In this document: positions 8,419 to 16,487 of the stretch, piece after piece
How the letters are laid out: each line of letters begins with the position of its first letter
How positions within the stretch are numbered: the first letter of the stretch is position 1
Origin: Ruegeria_C sp041537925
GTDB lineage: Bacteria; Pseudomonadota; Alphaproteobacteria; Rhodobacterales; Rhodobacteraceae
DNA length: 64,000 nucleotides
NCBI RefSeq assembly: GCF_041537925.1
Contig: NZ_JBGOSH010000008.1
Span: forward strand, 178,079-242,078
Reading direction: 5' to 3'
The notes under the pieces: model-generated
Seen by the model: only the letters and a program-made list of their open reading frames with translations
What the model was told of the DNA's origin: nothing
Database searches by the model: none
Program-made: the position numbers and the translations under genes

Positions 8419-9420
8419 TCACAGCTCGGCCAGCGCATCCACCAGCTTGCCTGCACCAAAGCGATAAGGGTCGGTGGCGGGAATGCCCATCTCTTCCTCG
8501 ACCTCGGCGATATAGGCGCGGGCCTCGTCCTCACTCATATGCTGGGTGTTGATCGAGACACCGACCACCTGACAGGCCGGGTTGGCGACCCGCGCCAGCG
8601 GCAGCGCTGTATCGCGCAGCTGCGCCAGCGTCGGCAGGCCGTATTCCGGCAATCCACGCATATGGGTACGGGTGGGTTCGTGGCACAGGATCAGTGCATC
8701 GGGTTGACCGCCATGCACCAGAGCCATCGTCACCCCGGAATAAGAGACGTGGAACAGCGAGCCCTGCCCCTCGATATGATCCCAGTGATCTTCGTCATTT
8801 TCGGGGGTCAGGTATTCAACGGCGCCCGCCATGAAATCAGCGATGACCGCATCCAGCGGCACGCCCTGCCCGGTGATCAAAATGCCGGTCTGGCCCGTGG
8901 CGCGGAAAGTAGATTTCTGGCCGCGCTTGCGCATCTCGGCATCCATCGACATCGCAGTATACATCTTTCCCGCCGAACAATCCGTGCCCACAGCCAGACA
9001 GCGCTTGCCGGACCGCTTCCTGCCATTTGCGATGGGGTAGCCAACGGTCGGCACCCGCACGTCATGCAGCGTGCCACCATGGGTTTGTGCGGCGGCGACC
9101 AGATCGCCCTCGTCGCGCAGCAGGTTATGCAGACCCGAGGCCAGATCATAACCCATCTCAAGCGCCGCGATCAGGACCTCTTTCCACGCGTCGCTGATGA
9201 AGCCGCCGCGATTGGCGACACCAATGACCAGCGTCTTGGCCCCGGCCTCTTTCGCCTCAGCCAGTGTCAGGTCGGTCAGACCCAGATCGGCACCGCAGCC
9301 GGGCAGACGGATCTGGCCGACGGCATTCTCGGGCCGCCAGTCACGGATTCCGATGGCCACCTTGGCGGCCAGTTGGTCGGGTGCATCCCCAAGGAACAAA
9401 AGATACGGCGTCTCGATCAT
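8419..9420 (-). CDS. dgcN: N-acetyltransferase DgcN (DUF1611 family)
   Basis: A 333-residue protein of the DUF1611 family, with an N-terminal Rossmann-like part and a P-loop-like VGTDCSAGKMYTA segment near residues 165-178. In the described D-glutamate catabolic route, DgcN N-acetylates D-glutamate so that DgcA can racemise it; a deacetylase elsewhere would then release L-glutamate. Homologues without a dgcA neighbour are often left as DUF1611 proteins, so the adjacency here is the main support. The ATG is preceded by AGAGGAGTG. It is the first gene of the minus-strand operon and is divergent from mcl1, with 296 bases between them. Confidence 0.85.
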   Translation of the reverse strand: MIETPYLLFLGDAPDQLAAKVAIGIRDWRPENAVGQIRLPGCGADLGLTDLTLAEAKEAGAKTLVIGVANRGGFISDAWKEVLIAALEMGYDLASGLHNLLRDEGDLVAAAQTHGGTLHDVRVPTVGYPIANGRKRSGKRCLAVGTDCSAGKMYTAMSMDAEMRKRGQKSTFRATGQTGILITGQGVPLDAVIADFMAGAVEYLTPENDEDHWDHIEGQGSLFHVSYSGVTMALVHGGQPDALILCHEPTRTHMRGLPEYGLPTLAQLRDTALPLARVANPACQVVGVSINTQHMSEDEARAYIAEVEEEMGIPATDPYRFGAGKLVDALAEL

Positions 9421-9716
9421 TGCGGTTCACTCCTCTGATTCCGGCGCACAATACGGGTGCGGGGCCGCAAGCGTTTCGTTTTTGCACCAGAAATCCCATT
9501 AAACGGCGCAAGATTGTCCCGCGAATTATTACTCCTGACGAAGATTCTCCCGACAAGCCAGACAAACGCGACCATCTCTGCGCAGATCCCGGCCAACCGC
9601 CAAAGATGCTGCACCGCCAATGCTGCATACGCACAATAGCGCTTGCGGGTAGGGCTGTAATTTAATATCCCCAAAACTGACAAAATCGTAATTTCCTTAC
9701 CTACACGAGGCGACCA
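9421..9716. promoter_or_regulatory. Divergent promoter region between dgcN and mcl1
   Basis: 296 bases between two genes transcribed outward. The mcl1 side (9655-9710) is A/T-rich with a TAATAT hexamer and a GAGG ribosome-binding site at the gene edge. I cannot fix a -35/-10 pair or an operator with confidence, and I see no gene. Confidence 0.4.
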
Positions 9717-10679
9717 ATGAGCTTTCGCATTCAACCCGCCGCCCCGGCGCGCCCCAATCGCTGCCAGTTGTTCGGCCCCGGTTCGAACACCAAATTGTTT
9801 CCTAAAATGGCGGCCTCGGCGGCGGATGTCATCAACCTCGATCTCGAGGATTCGGTCGCGCCAAGCGACAAGGATGCCGCCCGCGCCAATGTGATCGAGG
9901 CCCTGAACACTGTCGATTGGGGTACCAAATACATGTCCGTCCGCATCAACGGTCTGGACACGCCCTATTGGTACCGCGACGTGGTCGATCTGCTGGAACA
10001 GGCGGGTGACCGGCTGGACCAGATCATGATCCCAAAGGTCGGCTGCGCCGAGGATGTCTACGCGGTTGACGCGCTGGTCACTGCCATCGAGCGCGCCAAG
10101 GGCCGAGCCAAGCCGATTTCCTTTGAGGTGATCATCGAATCCTCGGCCGGGATCGCCCATGTCGAGGCCATCGCGGCCTCCTCGCCCCGCCTGCAGGCCA
10201 TGAGTCTGGGCGCGGCCGATTTCGCTGCCTCGATGGGGATGCAGACCACCGGCATCGGCGGCACGCAGGAAAACTATTATATGCTGCGCGAAGGCGAAAA
10301 GCACTGGTCCGATCCTTGGCACTGGGCGCAGGCCGCCATCGTCGCCGCCTGTCGCACCCATGGCGTGCTGCCGGTTGATGGCCCGTTCGGCGATTTTTCG
10401 GATGACGAGGGCTATATCGCACAGGCCAAACGCTCGGCCACGCTGGGTATGGTGGGCAAATGGGCGATCCACCCCAAGCAGATCGCGCTGGCCAATCAGG
10501 TCTTCACCCCCTCGGACGAGGCGGTCACCGAGGCGCGCGAGATTCTGGCGGCAATGGAACAGGCAAAGGCCAATGGTGAAGGCGCCACAGTGTATAAAGG
10601 CCGCCTGGTCGATATCGCCTCGATCAAGCAGGCCGAAGTGATTGTGGCACAGTCCGACCTGATCGCGGCAAACGGCTAG
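9717..10679 (+). CDS. mcl1: L-malyl-CoA/beta-methylmalyl-CoA lyase
   Basis: A 320-residue enzyme of the CitE-like HpcH/HpaI aldolase superfamily, closest in pattern to Mcl1 of Rhodobacter. It reversibly cleaves L-malyl-CoA to glyoxylate + acetyl-CoA and condenses glyoxylate with propionyl-CoA to beta-methylmalyl-CoA, two steps of the ethylmalonyl-CoA pathway for acetyl-CoA assimilation. Visible marks are the N-terminal RCQLFGPGSNTKLFPKMA, INLDLEDSVAP with the metal-site acidic pair, the FEVIIESSAG strand with a conserved glutamate, and the C-terminal GKWAIHPKQI block that precedes the lid. Length is as expected. It stands alone and ends at a hairpin at 10691-10711. Confidence 0.93.
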   Translation: MSFRIQPAAPARPNRCQLFGPGSNTKLFPKMAASAADVINLDLEDSVAPSDKDAARANVIEALNTVDWGTKYMSVRINGLDTPYWYRDVVDLLEQAGDRLDQIMIPKVGCAEDVYAVDALVTAIERAKGRAKPISFEVIIESSAGIAHVEAIAASSPRLQAMSLGAADFAASMGMQTTGIGGTQENYYMLREGEKHWSDPWHWAQAAIVAACRTHGVLPVDGPFGDFSDDEGYIAQAKRSATLGMVGKWAIHPKQIALANQVFTPSDEAVTEAREILAAMEQAKANGEGATVYKGRLVDIASIKQAEVIVAQSDLIAANG

Positions 10680-10690
10680 TCAGACAAGTA

Positions 10691-10711
10691 GGGGCACCTG
10701 TTTGGTGCCCC
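10691..10711 (+). terminator. Terminator hairpin after mcl1
   Basis: Eight-base perfect stem GGGGCACC/GGTGCCCC with a TGTTT loop, eleven bases after the mcl1 stop, followed by GTTGCTTTC. The T-run is weak. Confidence 0.55.
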
Positions 10712-10736
10712 GTTGCTTTCCCGGTCTTTTGCGCCT

Positions 10737-11327
10737 CTATCTGTATCCAAACACGTCGTTGGGGACCCATTTCAGATCTTCGTCGCCTTCCTTGCCCCAT
10801 TTCATCATCAGGCAGGAGGTCGCCCATTTCTGGAAATAGACCATGTTCAGATCATACCAGCCCGCTTGCGGCACTTCGACGGTGGTGCGCTGGTTCGACG
10901 AACAGGTCTGACGGCCCGTGACGATCCCCACCTTCTGCCCACCGATAAAGGCCTCGATCCCGTCATTGGACCAGGTTTCGACCTCATAGGTGCCGGGTTC
11001 ATCAAAGCGGATATAGCCCCGAATGACGGCGGCTACATTGAAGGCCTGATCGAATGTCAGTACCGGATCGCCCTCGTCGGTATCACGGTAATCCAGCCCG
11101 CGTAGAGGCTTGCCCGATTTGGCACCCTTTTTCAGCAGACCCTTGGCTTGCTCCAGAAAATCGATCTTGGCGGGTATATCCCCAGCCCAGGCATAAGCCA
11201 CCGCCAGTCCGGTTTTCAGCCCGGATGGCTGCGGGCTTGCAGGCTGAAGTTTCTTGGGGGCCGCCCCTGCGGCCGAAGCCACAAGAACACAAGCCAAAAC
11301 AGCGCCCATCCGTGATAAGAACGTCAT
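10737..11327 (-). CDS. Exported protein with PA14-like domain
   Basis: A 196-residue protein with a cleavable signal peptide (hydrophobic VLACVLVASAAGAA near residues 10-23, AxA site). The mature part has FDQAFNVAAVIRGYIRFDEPGTYEVETWSNDGIEAFIGGQKV followed later by a WYDLNMVYFQKWATSCLMMKW segment in broken order, the beta-rich pattern of PA14 carbohydrate-binding modules. It is probably periplasmic or secreted and may bind glycan. The ATG at 11327 has a GGGAGA site; an in-frame ATG seven codons upstream does not. It converges on mcl1. No catalytic domain is attached, which is unusual since PA14 is mostly an accessory domain. Confidence 0.65.
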   Translation of the reverse strand: MTFLSRMGAVLACVLVASAAGAAPKKLQPASPQPSGLKTGLAVAYAWAGDIPAKIDFLEQAKGLLKKGAKSGKPLRGLDYRDTDEGDPVLTFDQAFNVAAVIRGYIRFDEPGTYEVETWSNDGIEAFIGGQKVGIVTGRQTCSSNQRTTVEVPQAGWYDLNMVYFQKWATSCLMMKWGKEGDEDLKWVPNDVFGYR

Positions 11328-11443
11328 GATAGTCTCCCTGAAGATCAATGCCGCTCCGGTCTGCGCCGGCTTATCGACAGAACTTCGGCGAGCCTAGGCA
11401 GGAAGATCGGCCCAGGCAAGTCTCGGCTGTTCAACTTTTCCCC

Positions 11444-11896
11444 TTACGCCCGTTCATCCTTGGGCGAGCCCATCACCACATAAGATGTGATCGCCGTCAC
11501 ATGCGGCAGGGTGCCCAGTACATCCGTGTGAAAGCTCTTGTAGCTAGGAAGATCGGCGCATTCGACCCGCAGCAGGTATTCGATCGTACCGGTAATGTTG
11601 TGACACTCGACCACTTCCGGAGCGCGGGCGATGGCGCGTTCGAACCCCTCCTGCGCCGCTTTGGTATGCTCTCCCAGACCGACGCCGATATAGGCGGTGA
11701 AGCCATGGCCCAGCGCCACCGGGTCCAGCACCGCGCGGTATCCTTTGATGATCCCGCGCCTTTCCAGTTCCTGCACCCGGCGCAGGCAGGCCGAGGGGCT
11801 GAGACCGGCGCGGTCGGCCAGTTCAAGGTTCGAGATTCGTCCATCCCGCTGCAATTCCCGCAATATCGTGCGGTTTGTGTGATCCAAGTCGGTCAT
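11444..11896 (-). CDS. Lrp/AsnC family transcriptional regulator
   Basis: A 150-residue regulator with the standard Lrp layout: N-terminal winged HTH (DHTNRTILRELQRDGRISNLELADRAGLS, about residues 4-32, then the recognition helix PSACLRRVQELERRGII) and a C-terminal RAM/AsnC ligand-binding domain with GTIEYLLRVECADL. Such proteins sense amino acids. It is divergent from a LysE-type exporter gene 73 bases away, a common pairing in which the regulator controls amino-acid export. The ATG at 11896 matches the family N-terminus; upstream in-frame methionines would add an unusual leader overlapping the promoter. Confidence 0.92.
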   Translation of the reverse strand: MTDLDHTNRTILRELQRDGRISNLELADRAGLSPSACLRRVQELERRGIIKGYRAVLDPVALGHGFTAYIGVGLGEHTKAAQEGFERAIARAPEVVECHNITGTIEYLLRVECADLPSYKSFHTDVLGTLPHVTAITSYVVMGSPKDERA

Positions 11897-11969
11897 AAGT
11901 TGCAAATATAGGGCAGCAAACCCAATATTCGCAATTTCAATCCGGGCTATTGGCGTAATGCTTGCCGAC

Positions 11970-12566
11970 ATGACCTACGACCTGCTGCTCGCCTTTGTCG
12001 GATTCGCTTTCGTCTCGTCGATAACGCCGGGCCCCAACAACCTGATGCTGATGGCCTCGGGGGCCAATTTCGGCTTTCGCCGCACCATTCCGCATATGCT
12101 GGGGGTGGGTATCGGATTCGCGCTGATGATCGCGCTGGTCGGTGCTGGGCTGCTGGGCCTGTTCGACATGTTTCCGCTCAGCTATGTGATCCTCAAGACC
12201 TTATCTGTGATCTATCTGCTCTATCTCGCGTGGAAGATCGCCACCGCCGCGCCCATCGACCGCCAGGCCGAGGCAGGCACACCCATGCGCTTTATGCAGG
12301 CCGTCGCATTTCAATGGGTCAACCCCAAAGCCTGGGCGATGGCGCTGACTGCGATCAGCATCTACGCGCCGGACCGTTCGATCCCCGCGATTCTGCTGGT
12401 GGCGGCGATCTTTGGTGCAATCAACCTGCCCTGCATCAGTTCCTGGACCGTGCTTGGCCAGCAACTGGCGCGGTTCCTGAGAAACCCGCACCAGCTGCGC
12501 ATATTCAACGGGATGATGGCCGCGCTGCTGGTTGCCTCGCTCTACCCGGTGCTCTGGTCCGGTTGA
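11970..12566 (+). CDS. LysE/RhtB family amino-acid exporter
   Basis: A 198-residue inner-membrane protein with six hydrophobic segments and the family signature SSITPGPNNLMLMASGANFGFRRT close to the N-terminus (glycine-proline motif within residues 18-40), followed by FQWVNPKAWAMAL in the middle. LysE/RhtB proteins export amino acids such as homoserine, threonine or lysine by proton antiport. The start MTYDLL is chosen by similarity to homologues; an ATG four codons upstream (11958) is possible, and neither has a clear ribosome-binding site. It is divergent from the Lrp regulator, which likely controls it. Its stop is two bases from the end of the convergent AraC-type gene. Confidence 0.88.
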   Translation: MTYDLLLAFVGFAFVSSITPGPNNLMLMASGANFGFRRTIPHMLGVGIGFALMIALVGAGLLGLFDMFPLSYVILKTLSVIYLLYLAWKIATAAPIDRQAEAGTPMRFMQAVAFQWVNPKAWAMALTAISIYAPDRSIPAILLVAAIFGAINLPCISSWTVLGQQLARFLRNPHQLRIFNGMMAALLVASLYPVLWSG

Positions 12567-12567
12567 G

Positions 12568-13401
12568 CTACTTTAGCGGCAGGCAAATTTCGGTAAGCAG
12601 CTCTTCGGGCGCGGTGTCGCGTGGGTTGTTGAGATAGATCTCGTAACAAGGCTGGTCAGCTGGCTCCTCTCCGGATGAGGGCAGCCAGTTCCCGAACAGC
12701 GAATGATAGGCCGCATGGATGCCGGAATACGGCCCCTCATAGGTCAGCACGGCGGTTTTGCCGCTGGGGATCTGCCGTTCTTCCATCCCGTCGGGTACCG
12801 TGTCACCGCGAAATTCAGCACCCGCAAAGCTGCGCAGATCCGCCTCGGGTACAGTGTCAGGGCTGTCCAGATAGAGGGCCAGCGACGTGCCGACATCCGG
12901 CCAGAGCTGCCGCGCTTCACACATCGCGACAAAGCTTTCAAAGCTCTTGCCGATCTCCATATAGGCGCCCTTATGGGCTAGGCCGATCATCCGGCGGGCG
13001 GGTTCGGTCCGTGTGGTGACGGGATACATGGGATAATCTCCGGTTTTGAATTGTGGATGGGCGAGCGTCAGATGACCGGTCCTGCGATAAGCTGCGGGAC
13101 TGACGCCATAGGCCTCGGAAAAAGCCCGCGCAAAGGACCGGGGATTGGGGTAGCCGACATCACCCGCAATCTGCTCGGGTGTCCGATCGCTCTGGAGCAA
13201 CCAGCCCGCCGCGCGATGAAGGCGAATGCGCCGCACCGCTTGGGCACAGGTCTCTCCGGTCATGGCCCGGAACACCCGGTGCCAGTGAAACCGCGACATC
13301 GCTGCGACATCGGCCAGCGCATCCAGCGACAGGTCCCCGGCGGGGTTGTCATGGATATACTCCAGAACGCGCAGAACCCGGTCTTCGTAGCTGCTGGCCA
13401 T
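12568..13401 (-). CDS. AraC family regulator with GyrI-like domain
   Basis: A 277-residue regulator. Residues 1-105 form the AraC double HTH (ALADVAAMSRFHWHRVF as first recognition helix; PEQIAGDVGYPNPRSFARAF as second). Residues 125-277 form a GyrI-like/SOUL small-molecule-binding domain with the EIYLNNP...EICLPLK ending. This Rob/SoxS-with-GyrI architecture is typical of regulators that bind hydrophobic cations or drugs. The ATG at 13401 is preferred because the HTH begins within ten residues; upstream in-frame codons overlap the accA promoter region. The gene diverges from accA, 125 bases apart; no obvious target efflux gene is adjacent. Confidence 0.9.
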   Translation of the reverse strand: MASSYEDRVLRVLEYIHDNPAGDLSLDALADVAAMSRFHWHRVFRAMTGETCAQAVRRIRLHRAAGWLLQSDRTPEQIAGDVGYPNPRSFARAFSEAYGVSPAAYRRTGHLTLAHPQFKTGDYPMYPVTTRTEPARRMIGLAHKGAYMEIGKSFESFVAMCEARQLWPDVGTSLALYLDSPDTVPEADLRSFAGAEFRGDTVPDGMEERQIPSGKTAVLTYEGPYSGIHAAYHSLFGNWLPSSGEEPADQPCYEIYLNNPRDTAPEELLTEICLPLK

Positions 13402-13526
13402 GTCGCATATCGCTCCCTTGTCCTTGCCCCTTCCACATGCCATGCCGACATGTCACAAATCTTGCTGAGTTGCATCCCGCCTCCCACCGGGCCATATATC
13501 GGCAAACACCGCGCAAAAGAGGCGTC

Positions 13527-14489
13527 ATGACCCAGTATCTGGATTTCGAAAAACCGCTGGCCGAAATCGAAGGCAAGGCGGAAGAGTTGCGCGCGCTGGC
13601 CCGCGCCAACGAAGAGATGGATGTGGCCGACGAGGCGACGGCGCTGGATGCCAAGGCCGCCGCCATGCTGACCGATCTCTATAAGGATTTGACGCCCTGG
13701 CGGAAATGCCAGGTGGCGCGCCACCCCGACCGACCCCATTGCAAGGATTACATCCAGGCGCTGTTCAGCGAATACACCCCGCTGGCCGGTGACCGTAACT
13801 TTGCCGATGACCATTCGGTCATGGGCGGGCTGGCCCGGTTCAACGACCAGCCAGTGATGGTGATCGGCCACGAGAAAGGCAGCGACACCAAATCCCGGAT
13901 CGAGCGCAACTTCGGCATGGCGCGGCCCGAAGGCTACCGCAAGGCGATCCGCCTGATGGACATGGCGGGCCGCTTCGGTCTGCCGGTGATCACGCTGGTC
14001 GACACGCCCGGCGCCTATCCCGGAAAAGGCGCCGAGGAACGCGGCCAGTCCGAGGCGATCGCGCGCTCGACCGAGATGTGCCTGCGCATCGGCGTGCCGC
14101 TAGTCTCGGTCATCATCGGCGAGGGTGGTTCGGGCGGGGCCGTAGCCTTTGCCACTGCCAACCGCGTGGCGATGCTGGAACATTCCGTCTATTCGGTGAT
14201 CTCACCCGAGGGCTGCGCCTCGATCCTGTGGAAGGATGCCGAAAAGATGCGCGAAGCCGCCGAGGCGCTGCGCCTGACCGCGCAGGACCTGCACAAGCTG
14301 GGCGTCGCCGACCGGATCATATCCGAACCCCATGGCGGTGCCCATCGCGACAGGACCGCCGCCATCGAAGGTGTTGGCCACGCCATCGGTGACATGTTGA
14401 AGGAATTGACCGGCAAGGATCGTGATGCGCTGATCAAGGACCGCCGCCAGAAATTTCTCGACCTCGGCAACAAGGGGCTGGCGGCCTGA
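13527..14489 (+). CDS. accA: Acetyl-CoA carboxylase carboxyltransferase subunit alpha
   Basis: A 320-residue subunit of the cytoplasmic acetyl-CoA carboxylase, transferring CO2 from carboxybiotin to acetyl-CoA to form malonyl-CoA for fatty-acid synthesis, with AccD as partner (not in window). Hallmarks: N-terminal YLDFEKPLAEIEGKAEELR helix, VMVIGHEKGSDTKSRIERNFGMARPEGYRKA, the oxyanion-hole region VDTPGAYPGKGAEERGQ and IGEGGSGGAVA, and the SVISPEGCASILWKD block. Length is standard. The start ATG has AAAGAGG upstream. It is transcribed alone and converges on the HAD gene. Confidence 0.97.
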   Translation: MTQYLDFEKPLAEIEGKAEELRALARANEEMDVADEATALDAKAAAMLTDLYKDLTPWRKCQVARHPDRPHCKDYIQALFSEYTPLAGDRNFADDHSVMGGLARFNDQPVMVIGHEKGSDTKSRIERNFGMARPEGYRKAIRLMDMAGRFGLPVITLVDTPGAYPGKGAEERGQSEAIARSTEMCLRIGVPLVSVIIGEGGSGGAVAFATANRVAMLEHSVYSVISPEGCASILWKDAEKMREAAEALRLTAQDLHKLGVADRIISEPHGGAHRDRTAAIEGVGHAIGDMLKELTGKDRDALIKDRRQKFLDLGNKGLAA

Positions 14490-14503
14490 GCCTGCCACCC
14501 CGC

Positions 14504-15103
14504 TCAAAGTAAGCCGAGCGCGCGCAGGTCCGCCTCCAACGTGGCGGCATCCGTGAACAGATGCGCCTGAATGCCCATCGCCTCGGCACCCCGGCAATTC
14601 CCGACGCTGTCATCGACAAAGAGCGTATCAGAGGCCCGTATCCCGTTCCGGCTAAGGCACATCTCGAATATCTCGGGGCTGGGCTTGATCAGCCCCTCCC
14701 GCGACGAAACCACTACATCGCGCATATACCCGATTTCCGGCGCGGTCCTTTTCACCGCCTGGAACGAGGCCTCGGCCGCGTTGGTCAGCCCGAATAGACC
14801 CACACCGCGCCGATGCAGGGCTTCGACGAGTTCCGACATGCCCGACACTCGCTCACCATGGGCGGCGTCCAACCGGTTGGAATAGGCCTGAAAGATATGG
14901 GCGTGTTCGGGATGATCGCGCGCGGCAATGGCCAACCCATCTTCCCAGCTGCGGCCGCGATCCTGTTCGGCATTCCAGCCAAAGAAATCAATCTGATCGA
15001 AGCAGGCCAGCATCTCGGCTTCGCTGGAAAAGTGCCCGTTCAATGCCTCATAGGGCCGCCACCGGATGAGCACATTGCCGAAATCGAAAATAACGTTCTT
15101 CAT
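14504..15103 (-). CDS. HAD-superfamily phosphatase, YihX-like
   Basis: A 199-residue cytoplasmic hydrolase of HAD subfamily IA. Motif I is DFGNVL (residues 6-11), in which the second aspartate of the usual DxD is replaced by asparagine, as in YihX-type sugar-phosphate phosphatases. Motif II is GLTNAA (near 105), motif III the GLIKPSPEIF lysine, and motif IV FVDDSVGNCRGAEAMG. The substrate is probably a small sugar phosphate, but this is inference. It lies 43 bases from the end of the upstream transglycosylase gene's start-proximal neighbour on the same strand and may be co-transcribed with it. Confidence 0.82.
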   Translation of the reverse strand: MKNVIFDFGNVLIRWRPYEALNGHFSSEAEMLACFDQIDFFGWNAEQDRGRSWEDGLAIAARDHPEHAHIFQAYSNRLDAAHGERVSGMSELVEALHRRGVGLFGLTNAAEASFQAVKRTAPEIGYMRDVVVSSREGLIKPSPEIFEMCLSRNGIRASDTLFVDDSVGNCRGAEAMGIQAHLFTDAATLEADLRALGLL

Positions 15104-15146
15104 GAATTGATCCTGTTCGGAACGACCCTGAGGAGCCCGTTCTGCC

Positions 15147-16379
15147 CTATCCGCGCCGAAGCCTTTGCAACAATTGCTGCGTCGGCTGTCCGGTCACCGG
15201 CAACCCCTTGGCCCGCTGATAGGCGGTGATGGCGGAGGTGGTATTCGACCCGATCACCCCATCGGCACCCTTCGTGTCATACCCGGCGGCGGTCAGGCGG
15301 GTCTGCAACTCTTTGCGATCTTTCAGCGTCATGCCTTGCGCGTCAGGCGGGAAACTGCCCCGTATCGGTGGCCCGCCCTTGATCCGGTCGGCCAGATGCC
15401 CAATCCCGATCACATAGCTGGTGGAGTTGTTATAGCGGGTGATCACCGTAAAATTGTTGAAAATCATGAACGCAGGCCCGCTGGCCCCCGCCGGCAGAAT
15501 CACCGAGGCTGCGCCGTAATCCGGTACCGTGCGCCCGTTCACGTCGCGCACGCCCAGCGCGGCCCAGTCGCTGGGGCGGCGCTTGCTGCCGCGCCCCGTC
15601 AGCCCGGTATTGAACCCCGGCGGTAATTGCACCTCGACGCCCCAGGGCTGTCCCGGTGTCCAGCCCGAGCGCCGCAGATAAGCCGCCGCCGACGCCAGCG
15701 CATCGGTTGGGTCGTCATCCCAGATGTCGCGCCGCCCGTCGCCCGTAAAATCCACCGCATAGGCGAGATACGAAGTCGGAATGAATTGCGTATGCCCCAT
15801 CGCCCCAGCCCAGCTGCCGGTCATTTTGTCGGGCGTAGTGTCACCGTTCTGCAGGATCTTGAGCGCGGCCACTAGCTGACTTTCAAAAAACTGACCACGT
15901 CGCCCGTCATAGGCCAGCGTCGACAGAGCTGAGACCACCGGAACATCGCCGCGCCGCGCACCATAGCGGCTTTCCAACCCCCAGACCGCAGTGACATATT
16001 CCGGCTCGACTCCGTATTGCTGCTGGATACGGTTCAGCACGGCCTGATGGCTGCGCAGTTTCTGTTTGCCGGTGCTCACCCGCTCATCCGAGGCGGCGAT
16101 TGCCAGATAATCCTCAAGAGAGCGTTTGAATTCGGTCTGGTTGCGGTCGCGTTCGATCACGCCTGGCAGATAGCCGGCGCCCTGAAAGGCGCGCTCCAGC
16201 GTGGGTTGTGAGATGCCACGCGACGGCGCACGGGCCCGGAAATTCGCCACCCAGGCGTCATAGCCCGCATTTGGCACTGCCCGCATGCGCTTTGGCTTGC
16301 GTGTGGTCGTCGCCGAGGTATCGCACCCTGCCAGCGCCACCGCGCCCAGCCCGGACAAAAAGAAACGCCTGTCAATCAT
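15147..16379 (-). CDS. Lytic murein transglycosylase, MltB type, with peptidoglycan-binding domain
   Basis: A 410-residue lipoprotein. Residues 1-19 form a signal with lipobox LAGC (Cys19), preceded by an RR pair. The GH103 (SLT_2/MltB) catalytic domain spans about 38-330, with the catalytic glutamate Glu136 in AVWGLESRYG and the later GSWAGAMGHTQFIPTSY motif. A PG_binding_1 domain (about 350-405, TRLTAAGYDTKGADGVIG) ends the protein. It would cleave MurNAc-GlcNAc bonds with 1,6-anhydro formation at the periplasmic face of the outer membrane, for wall remodelling. The HAD phosphatase gene follows 43 bases downstream on the same strand. Confidence 0.93.
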   Translation of the reverse strand: MIDRRFFLSGLGAVALAGCDTSATTTRKPKRMRAVPNAGYDAWVANFRARAPSRGISQPTLERAFQGAGYLPGVIERDRNQTEFKRSLEDYLAIAASDERVSTGKQKLRSHQAVLNRIQQQYGVEPEYVTAVWGLESRYGARRGDVPVVSALSTLAYDGRRGQFFESQLVAALKILQNGDTTPDKMTGSWAGAMGHTQFIPTSYLAYAVDFTGDGRRDIWDDDPTDALASAAAYLRRSGWTPGQPWGVEVQLPPGFNTGLTGRGSKRRPSDWAALGVRDVNGRTVPDYGAASVILPAGASGPAFMIFNNFTVITRYNNSTSYVIGIGHLADRIKGGPPIRGSFPPDAQGMTLKDRKELQTRLTAAGYDTKGADGVIGSNTTSAITAYQRAKGLPVTGQPTQQLLQRLRRG

Positions 16380-16487
16380 ACCGCTCTCGCCTGCTCTGGT
16401 GTTTTTTACACGATAGCGGCTTCGCAGGCCTCAAACCAGCGCGGCATTCACCCTGTGGCAACGAAATGCCAGCCCGTGCCGGCGGTC

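Noticed and set aside
13179..13526. N-terminal extension of accA
   Set aside because: The in-frame extension is the antisense of the AraC regulator and the AccA family begins at the ATG at 13527.
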